Source: Haplomitrium mnioides
Taxonomy: Eukaryota; Marchantiophyta; Haplomitriopsida; Calobryales
Direction: 5' to 3'
Assembly (NCBI GenBank): GCA_049999725.1
Contig: JBNGIS010020431.1
Location: 1-58,810, forward strand
Length of the DNA stretch: 58,810 nucleotides
Every line of letters begins with the position of its first letter. Positions within the stretch are counted from its first letter, which is position 1. Below, piece after piece: positions 51,201 through 58,810 of this stretch. The notes under the pieces were generated by a model that had not been told where the DNA came from, did not search any database, and saw nothing but the letters and a program-made list of their open reading frames with translations. Position numbers and translations under genes: made by a program.

Positions 51201-51839
51201 GGTTCTCTCAAACTCGCTGCGTTTGAAGTGTTAGTTTCCAACTTCCGCTATGCTTACGTCCTCAGTGCAGTTGCCTCCGTATCAATTCCTTCCAATCCCC
51301 TTTCACGCGATTCTTCTCCTTACTGCAATGCTCTCGCTGCGACAAATCTCTCCTCCTCGAATCCTTTTGGGTCTCCTTCTTCCCTACTCACGTCCTTGCT
51401 GGGTTTATGGCCTTCATGCAGCCCCTGGATTGATTCGCTTGCATTCTGCCCGCTCCCTCATCTGTGACCTTCCCAGCCTCGATTTCCTCCTTGGCATCTG
51501 AAATTCCTCTCCCTCATTCTCGCTCACTCAGCTTTGCTTCCATCTTGATTTGTTGCGAGTCCATATGCACCACCTTGCTTGCATTCTTTTTTCATCTGAC
51601 TCCTCTCGATTCCACAAGGCTCCTCCATTCAAGTGCATGATTCGTGATATCAAATGGAAAAAAGAAAAAGGAAAGGAAGAGAAGGAAGAGGAGAGAGGGA
51701 AGAGAGGGGAAGGATAGAATAGTAATAATATAACAATAAAATCTAATAAAATAATATAAACTAAAAGAATAAACTAAACTTGAAACTCAATAATCACAAA
51801 ATTTAGAAAAAACTCAAAAACACCCGACCGACAACATGC
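51201..51839. other. Spacer between the tandem block and the gag-like ORF
   Basis: Pyrimidine-rich up to about 51,650, then an A/G-rich stretch (AAAGGAAAGGAAGAGAAGGA and similar, 51,660-51,715) that could be a polypurine tract on the plus strand, then AT-rich sequence. No gene. Confidence 0.35.
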
Positions 51840-51879
51840 CTTTGATAGTAAGTACAATACATATTATTCATATCCAATC

Positions 51880-52653
51880 AACATTCAGCTATAGTATGGC
51901 CTTTCTTTGCATAGTTCATACAATAAACTCTTGGTCATTCTATCACAGATGGTCTTTTGCTCCTCGGTGTAGCCAATCGGATCTCTAATTGTGAAAGTTT
52001 CTTTTCTAGATTAGCCACAATTGACTTCAAAGTCTTTGAACTTGATGCCAATTTTTCCTAGTCTTAATGTCTTCTTACGCATGCAATTCCTCTATATTGC
52101 ATTGATTTTGTATTCCTTGTTTTGCTGCGTTTGTTGACAATGTAAGCAACAACTCTTTGGGCTTCTCTTAGCACCTTTTTGATGAAAACATCACATAGAG
52201 ATCTTGATGCCACTATTTTTTTGTTGATAATGTTTGTTGTGCTTGATGCTCAGATAATTGAGCGCACTTATGTTTTGAAACAATCTCAATTGCAACCTGC
52301 AAGGTGGCAGTCTGTGCAGGTGCAACAAACACCCCAATAGAAGTTCGCATGTGATGGGGATTGATAACCACTCTGAGCACAACGATCTTGTACTTGCTAT
52401 TGCTTAAAACTTGTAGATGGTCAAAGACATTCGCCTTCATTGCGTTGGGTATACACCTCACAGGAACCCACTTGCCATCATGAAACGCTTCTAGTTCACC
52501 CACCTGATCTTGAGTGAGGAACGTGAGGGTGTTGGGATCGGTATGGCTTGGAAACTTGTATGCCTCAATGCATGCAGCTGCCTGATAGTTGCTGAGCAGT
52601 AATCTTGCGATCACCTTGCCACCCATGAATGTTTGAATGTAATCTGGTTTCAA
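51880..52653 (-). pseudogene. Gag-like ORF with zinc-knuckle remnant (reverse strand)
   Basis: An intact 146-codon frame (52,653-52,213: MKPDYIQTFMGGKVIARLLL, EAFHDGKWVPVRCIPNAMKA, YKIVVLRVVINPHHM) is followed, after frame changes, by DVFIKKVLREAQRVVAYIVN, a coiled-coil-like LEKKLSQLEIRLA and CMNYAKKGHTIAEC (a CCHC knuckle with one Cys changed to Tyr). That layout is typical of retrotransposon Gag. The front part is not recognised and is oddly well kept. Confidence 0.45.
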
Positions 52654-52949
52654 TTCGAGTCTCTATGATAAAAGAGTAAGCAAGGAAGAAGGAAAGCTAA
52701 GCCTTGACAATGCAGGCTTTACACACAACTACTAAGCTAAACATGTACATTTATATTTATGAAAAATAGTGTTAGTATATTCTCCTTGCATCTTAATAGG
52801 TATGTTTTAGTTTAACCAATATCTACTATTACATTGGCTCTCTAATAGTTTTAAAACACACCTTTTGCACTTTTTGATTTGTGTGGATTTGTCTTTTACA
52901 ACACCTCTTTTAGCTTGTCTTTTCAACATAGCTACAATGTCTCATCTAC

Positions 52950-54072
52950 AAACTTTGCCTAAAATGAAATTGGCCTTTGAAATGGAACATTTGTAATCAA
53001 TTCATATTGGAAAATGATTTTGCTCCTAAAACATTTTCTTGTTTGGACTATTGAAAACTAAGCGTGTAGTAACTCCAAAGAGGAAGTTAGAACCCTCTAC
53101 GTGCATGTATTCCAAAGCAAAACTCAGAATCCTTCTCACACTTGGACTAATGAAGCTTGTGGGTGTAGAAATTCCAAAGCAAAACTTGTAGCCTCTTGCG
53201 TGTTTGTACTACTAATCTCTATGCATGCATGGACTTCAAATCAGAACTCATAACCCTATGCGTCCATGGATTGTTGAATTCAGCCCATGCACACATAAAC
53301 TACTAGAGCCTATGTGCGTGTAAGGTTTTGAAGTCATGTGCTCAAGGACTATTGAAGCATATGCACGCATGGACTGCTGAAGCCTATGCATGCATGGATA
53401 GCTGAAGCCCATGTGAGCATGGGCTGTTGAAACCCATGCGAGCATACAGTACTGAAGCCTATGCGCGCATGGACTGCTGAAGCCCATGTGGGTATGGATT
53501 GTTGAAGCCTATGCATGCATGGATAGCTGAAGCCTATGCAAGCATGGACTACTGAAGCCTATGCGCACATGGACTGCTGAAGCCTATGCGCGCATAGACT
53601 GTTGAAGCCCATGCACGAATGGACTAGTGAAGCCTATGTACGGATGGATTGCTAAAGCTTAGGCCCAAATGAACTACTAAAGCCTATGTGCGTATGGACT
53701 TAGAACTACAATTTTAATTTGAAAATTAATTAATTCCAAAAACTATTGGAATTTTAAAGCCTTGGAATATTCTCCAACTATGTTGCAAGTTCATATAAAA
53801 AAAGACATAATTTTCAATCTTTTTATTGAATTCAATGTTCTCAATATTTTTACAAAAACAAAGGATTTCATTAAATTTTGCATACAAATACTTTATTTCT
53901 ATCAAATGGCTTTTCAAAAACGCCAAAAATCAAATAAAACAACTCTCTAAATTTTTTTCTTGACAAAAAACCCTCATTTTTTGTTTTGTTTTTTGGAACC
54001 TAAAATCGTTATTTTTTTCGAAAAAAAAATTGATGTTTTGAGTAGTTTGCTCCTGGTTCAAACTAGCAGTTG
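52950..54072 (-). mobile_element. Unit 6: inverted A-side end of another TIR transposon
   Basis: The right end, read inward on the reverse strand, begins CAACTGCTAGTTTGAACC (54,072), then AGGAGCAAACTACTCAAAAC, close to the left end of Unit 1 (CAAACAGGCTACTCAAAAC). It contains a large palindrome array. The inner boundary on the left is not clear, and no gene A sequence follows, so this is a fragment or a different family member. Confidence 0.65.
53215..53700. repeat. Palindrome array of Unit 6
   Basis: About 15 units of about 30 bp of the type TGAAGCC(C/T)ATGCGCGCATGGACTGC. Arms covary: GCCCATGTGAGCATGGGC (53,407-53,424) against GCCTATGCGCGCATAGAC (53,582-53,599). The best-kept array in the window. 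Confidence 0.88.
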
Positions 54073-55248
54073 TTATTAATCCTCACCATAGATGAAAATC
54101 TCTTGTACAAGAGATTAAGACACATCAACAAGTTAGGATGAAAGAACCACACCCTACTTTAGATAGCTCTATTTCACAACAATCTATACTCCTTCGTATA
54201 ATCACAGTCTTTTTGGAAGATCACAACATATTACATCACAAGGGAAAAGTAGGAGTTGTATTCAACCCTTGTAAATTGCACTAATCTCACTAAAGTCACT
54301 ACAATCTCCTCTAACAAACGCTGGACCTCTCTTCAAAACAACAATTTATGAACCATACCCTCACTCACAAAGGAGACTCTCCCACTTAACTGAAAATATA
54401 GTAGAGGAGAATAACTCAGCATACACCCATAAAGTTTGTCACTGATTTAGCTAAAGCATTTTTTTTGTCATTTACTCCACATATGAGTGAAATAGTCAAT
54501 GGAGATGACCAAATTTGATGTTTTACATGAATCTAATCAGCCACAACATCAGTCTATATTTTCTTTTGAAGGAGAAATGAGAAGCAATCCTCTAACACTA
54601 GCAAAAGCCATGAGTAGGCTAGATGTTGCTAAGTAAAAATAAATATTTCAAAGTGATTTAAGTAGGTGCTAAAAACTAAGTACACACCAAAAGCTTCTAT
54701 TGGGAGACACAAAGCAAGACTGGTTGCTAAGTGTAATTCTCAAGTTTATAGAATAGACTACATTGAAATCTTTTGTCAAGTGGTAAGAATAACATTTATT
54801 ATAGCAAATCTCTTCTTTTGGTATACAACTTCTTCAGCAAATGTTATTGTTCAACATTGGGTGTATTAAAGAAGCATACCTTAAAAATCTTGAAGGACTA
54901 GAACATCATGGTATGGTTTGTAGGTTATACAAGACTATGTACAATATAAATAATCTTCCAGAATTTGGTTGCAAAGAATAGATATTTTTTAAAAATAGGT
55001 TTTAAAGCAATTGGTGAAAAATAAAATTTATATTTCATTGAGACAACAAAATATTTTGCTACTCTTGTCTTATATGTAGATGATGCAACTCTGGTCATCA
55101 ATCACAAGGAATTTCTTTGCTTGACTAAGTCTCTTCTAAGTCAAGAACATCGTATGAATGATTTAGAAGAAATCAAGCAATACATAAGGATGAGAATCAC
55201 CAAAACCATGATAAAAATTGGATAAAGATTGCCCAATAGCACTACAAA
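54073..55248 (+). pseudogene. Ty1/copia reverse transcriptase remnant
   Basis: LKTKYTPKASIGRHKARLVA, YRIDYIEIFCQVVRITF (54,660-54,810), then with frame changes LVLYVDDATLVINHKEFL (about 55,065-55,120; catalytic YVDD) and MNDLEEIKQYIRMRI. It is the RT segment that the copia piece at 46.4-47.6 kb lacks, but whether it belongs to the same element is unproven. It is flanked by A-side transposon ends facing each other. Confidence 0.82.
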
Positions 55249-55834
55249 TTGCTGCTACTTTGAACCAGAAATAGGCTATTCAAAATAAGAATTTTGTTTT
55301 TCTTAAAGAAAAAAACGTAGGTTTTAAGCTCAAAAAACAAAGAAAACGAGGTTATGTTTTAAAAACAAAAAGTACGTGAGTTTTTGGGCTTAACTTTTGG
55401 CCATTTTAACATGGATGATAGAGCAAGAGTTGGATTCATTATGCAAATTTAAATCAAAAAATATTCTAAGTTTTTATGAAATATTGGAAATCTTGAATCG
55501 ATGAAAAGTACAAAAGTTATGGCAAGTTTTCACAAGAAACTTGCATTTATCATTGATTATAATTCAAAGTCCAAAAATTGAGATATAAGTCACAAGAAAC
55601 TATTTTGAAATATGTTTGGTTGCACAAACTTTATGCGAGCATAAACATGGTGCTCTTTAAAACTTATTTTTTGAAAAACAAAATAGTAAACATGAGGAAA
55701 ATGCCCAAGTGGACTAGAAGTCAAGGGAATGAGTTTGCAATCATAGACACAAAAACCAACAAAAGAAAACATTGCATGGATTTAGAAGCTCTATTTTCAA
55801 GTTCAAGCAAGAAAAAAGCTTTCATTTGTAGTTG

Positions 55835-56460
55835 AAAATCCATGCACACAAAAGTTAAAGTAGGCATAAAAAAAAGGTTTCAACATTTAAAAGTATTTTA
55901 TAATTCAGAGAAACATATAAACAAAGGAGCCATAGTTCAGAATCGAATAGGTAGTAGCTAAGGAGATTGAATTAAGAGTGTTAACAAGAAACATCTCCAA
56001 GTCTTTGACTAGATTCTACAGGAACAAAGTTTTGGTATTCTACAAAAGAGTCTTTGACCAATGTAGAATCTAAGTTCTAATCGGTAGTCTTTGTATGTAG
56101 AAGCTTGAGGGTTGTATATGAAAAAGACTTCCACCTCAAAGTCTATGCTTGTAGAGGAATCCAAGCTCAACATCTGAACACTCCACCCCAAAGTCCATAT
56201 GCGCATAGAAATTCGAACTCAACAGCTGAACACTCCACCCCAAAGTCTATGCGTACATAGGAATCCAAGCTCACAATTTGAACACTCCACAATAAAGACT
56301 ATAAAGAACATGGGTTCGAAATTCCGCAAGAGAGTTTTTTCATGCACGACGTTTCAACTTGCAAATCAAAGTCTATGCGTACATGGGGTTTAGACTTCTA
56401 CAACTGAGGATGTATGCACTAAAGATTCTATTTTTTTGCAACAAACTCTACGCACACTAA
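55835..56460. repeat. Palindrome array, A-side end of Unit 5
   Basis: TCTATGCTTGTAGAGG, TCCATATGCGCATAGA, TCTATGCGTACATAGG and TCTATGCGTACATGGG, between CACTCCACCCCAAAG linkers. Colinear with 15,840-16,135. Confidence 0.7.
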
Positions 56461-56888
56461 AAATTTTGTTTTCTAATTCAGAATTTAAAAGTAAAACGGG
56501 TATGAAGCTTTGCATCCAAGTTAAAGCGCGCCAAAGGTTTTCAGTTTTACATCAAAGTCCTTACAAGCAAAAGACAAGTAGTCAATTTGGGCAGATGTTC
56601 TAGCAATTCAATAACCTTAAACTCTTCTAGTAGGCACTAATGTAGGAAAGAATATACTTACATTTTGGATAATAAAATGTTTACAAACCAAATGAAATAA
56701 TTAACCAAAGATTCAAGTTTCATTTATAGAGAATAAAATTCAACTTGGAATGATTTACACTAAAAAGTTCAAGGTGGTAGATATATTCAACAAATTTCTT
56801 CATAACATTCTCACGTACTTTATAAAATAATAATCTTAAATTACAATATAACTGAAAGTACACAATATACAATAAAATTCTTAAATTA

Positions 56889-57274
56889 CTTTAGTCACTC
56901 GCCTCAACTTCTTCGGAGTCAACTTCAAAAGATTCATCAAGATTCACATTATCCATCTTAGAGTTAATGATAGTGATTGAATCTCTTTCAAATATATCAT
57001 GATTGATTGTTTTTTGTCTTTCTTGAATAAACTTGTACCAGTTCTCACTTATGTTGTCCCTTGTTGCAAAGACCACTTCCTCGACATCAACTTCTGTTTC
57101 TTCTTGTTGAGATCATTTAATTTCAGAATATTCCTTAAGAGAAATCAACATTGAACTTTAAATTTCCATTTCCATGGTAGGTAAGCACTTAAGTTGACAA
57201 ATACCATCTAGAGGTAACCAAAATTCATTTGTTGAAAACTATTTGCTCCAAAACTTTGTTGGAATTATTCAAAA
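56889..57274 (-). pseudogene. Gene A 3' end, Unit 5
   Basis: Reverse strand: RDNISENWYKFIQERQKT, DIFERDSITIINSKMDNVNL, DESFEVDSEEVEASD and stop at 56,889-56,891. It matches the acidic C-terminus of gene A of Unit 1 (16,559 onward). Confidence 0.72.
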
Positions 57275-57654
57275 CAGCCGCTACTTTGAACCAGAAACCG
57301 CTATTGAGTTCATGTTTCACTTGGTAGTTGAATTTTTTTTTCAGTAATTTGGCATTGAAAAACATCAATTTTACGTTTGTAATCTTTTTTTTGTAAAAAA
57401 AAATTGTTGTTTATAAATACAAATTGCATATTTTACATTGAGATTATATTTCAAAAATTTGATTATAACTAATACTCTAGAAAACAAGCATTTTGGTTAT
57501 TCAAATATTTTGTTAAAACTTCACACAATTGTCAATACACTAAATTCATCAAAAATAAAATAAAACATAGATCTTTTTATGAAAACAAATTACAAGCAAA
57601 CGTAAATGTCTAGTCGGGTACGGACTTTAAACCTGACTCTGAGCATCATAGCTA

Positions 57655-58010
57655 GCAACTCCTATGCAAGCATAGATTCCAAACCAGAACCCTAAAGCCT
57701 ATGCACACATTTACTCTGAACGAGAATCCTAAAGCATGTGCGTACTTAGACTCTGAACAAGAACAATGAAGCTATGCACACATGGACTTTGAACTAGAAC
57801 CCTAGAGCCATTACACGCTAAGATTCTAAACAAGAACCCTACAACCTATGCACGCATAGACATTGAACAAGAACCCTTTGGCTTATGAGTGCTTGGACTC
57901 TGAACAATAACCTAACACCTTATGTGCGCATGGAATCTGAACAAGAACTAGAAAGCCTTAATGCGCATAGACACTTAACAATGCGCAAAGACTCCAAATC
58001 ATTCTTAGAT
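57655..58010. repeat. Palindrome array, B-side end of Unit 4
   Basis: CCTATGCAAGCATAGA, CCTATGCACACATTTA, CCTATGCACGCATAGA (about 57,846-57,861) and TTATGTGCGCATGGAA, between GAACAAGAACCCTA linkers. The linkers differ from those of the other units. Confidence 0.8.
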
Positions 58011-58249
58011 TAGCAATTGACTTCAAACCATTCTTAGACTATCAATTGAGTCAAACTATTCTTAGACGCACCAAACTGAATCGTGATGAAAAGACTTGAA
58101 ATAGATTGAAAGAGCAACAAGATGAAACTTTGACAAAAAAAAATTTGGAAAAAATAAACTTTATTAATAATACAAAGTGTTCAAACAAATTCTCAAACTC
58201 TATCCTCTTTGAGAGAAACTGTCTCATCTAAATCCACAAGCTAAGTATC

Positions 58250-58756
58250 TGCAACTATTAAAGAGTCTTGTCAAGACTTTCCAGTCCTCTATGTTACAAT
58301 AGATTCACCAGAAGCACCTGCAGTACCAGGAGGAACATGTTCCTTGTGGTATGCAAAAACAATTTGTGACTCAATCACATCGGATGCTAAAGAAGCCATT
58401 GTCAAAATCCTTTGAGGAATATAAATAGACTTATGTCTATCATATTCCACGGCGATGTAGTTTCGCATCAGCTTTAAAGCACAAACAAGGCCTCTGCCAG
58501 ACCTAGAGTAGAGATCTAGGATCCAATCCTACTTTGTTGATAAATGGTCAATGAAAAAATTTTAAAGAGTTTGCAGCTTCTGATAAACATTGACAGAAGC
58601 ATCATCTTCTGGATGTTTTAGTTTTGCCGAAATTGTAGGACAACTAAAAACACTATGCATAATCTGCCAAGGAAGTCTGATTGAAGAAGCAAGCTGCAAA
58701 TTAAAGAGCCGCATACTTCTCTTTCCTTTTTTAGTCCACTAGCCCACCGTCCACTC
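58250..58756 (-). pseudogene. Gene B exon 4 (methyltransferase motif I), Unit 4
   Basis: Reverse strand: RSMRLFNLQ, LKHPEDDASVNVYQKLQTL, DWILDLYSRSGRGLVCALKL (58,470-58,530), MRNYIAVEYDRHKSIYIPQR, then SLASDVIESQIVFAYHKEHV and a GTAGASGES tail. Changes from the consensus (C to Y, G to R) are G-to-A. Confidence 0.72.
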
Positions 58757-58810
58757 CACCCTCGAGCCTCAACGGGTCTTACTACGCCCAGTGCACCGGC
58801 AATGGCACAG
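58757..58810. other. GC-rich edge of the window
   Basis: About 55 bases (ACTCCACCCTCGAGCCTCAA and onward) that do not continue gene B of Unit 4. A new insert or an assembly join. Confidence 0.4.

Larger units (their letters stand above)
55249..57274 (+). mobile_element. Unit 5: A-side part of a TIR transposon
   Basis: Starts TTGCTGCTACTTTGAACC (the first bases differ from the CAG consensus) and is colinear with 14,981-17,590 of Unit 1. It holds the non-coding A-side end and the last part of gene A, then is interrupted at 57,275 by Unit 4. Confidence 0.8.
57275..58756 (-). mobile_element. Unit 4: inverted copy, B-side part, inside Unit 5
   Basis: Starts CAGCCGCTACTTTGAACC (57,275), then AGAAACCGCTATT. 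Preceded by ATTCAAAA. Colinear with Unit 3 from 35,551. Similarity to the other copies ends near 58,756, after which the last ~55 bases are GC-rich and unrelated. Confidence 0.82.

Noticed and set aside
53215-53700. CRISPR-like array
   Set aside because: The repeats are degenerate and palindromic with short, similar linkers, in plant nuclear DNA; there are no unique spacers of constant length.

Overview
The window looks like nuclear DNA of a land plant. Supporting this are an intron-containing host gene, plant-type LINE, Ty1/copia and Ty3/gypsy chromovirus remains, AAACCCTAA-type telomere-like motifs, and a block of scrambled chloroplast DNA. It is probably a repeat-rich non-flowering plant (fern, lycophyte or bryophyte), but that is a guess. 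Most of the sequence is nested, decayed mobile DNA in which C-to-T/G-to-A changes stand out. There are two assembly gaps, 10 N at 12,844-12,853 and 100 N at 31,478-31,577.

Layout. 1-632: reverse-strand LINE reverse transcriptase. 1,287-7,136: a plus-strand LINE holding three copies of a short poly(A)-tailed element, two with target-site duplications. 7,240-8,570: a well-formed three-exon host gene of unknown function (375 codons). 8,571-12,480: mostly unrecognised, probably intergenic. 12,530-13,334: tandem repeats. 13,800-14,980 and 46,429-47,640: two parts of one decayed copia element, separated by a 31.4 kb nest. 47,641-54,072: LTR-like and GC-rich repetitive DNA, a gag-like ORF and a transposon end. 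54,073-55,248: copia RT. 55,249 to the end: two more transposon copies, one inside the other.

The main discovery is a family of large DNA transposons, called Units 1-6 here. They share about 31-bp terminal inverted repeats beginning CAGCCGCTACTTTGAACC. The best copy, Unit 1 (14,981-26,206), carries two divergent genes about 0.56 kb apart. Gene A (reverse strand) is a DDE-transposase-like protein (motifs GIIIHGMDKKK, LDNTTRENKN, GHTH). Gene B (plus strand, at least four exons) appears to fuse a ParB/sulfiredoxin-like domain (GNHSIAAR) to an N4-cytosine/N6-adenine-type DNA methyltransferase (ADIPYEYNL, HEYW, KHP/YQKP, then DLCSGSGTG in the consensus of the copies). Introns, untranslated parts and even the start of gene A contain arrays of a palindrome around CATGCGCGCATG whose arms vary symmetrically. 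I infer that these could be binding sites for a protein of the element, in the way parS sites serve ParB.

Unit 2 lies across 26,207-46,428. It is split by a 5.8 kb plastid-derived insert in intron 1 of gene B (28,553-34,351; fragments of accD, 16S, trnI, atpE, psaA, rpl2, rpoA, psaC, cemA, rps19, rpoC2, rps18, trnG, clpP, rpl14, rps2 and 23S). It is split again in exon 2 by inverted Unit 3, whose distal end meets a 5'-truncated gypsy chromovirus carrying a nested solo LTR. All transposon genes seen here have stops or frameshifts, so this locus is a fossil record. Function has to be judged from the consensus of the copies.
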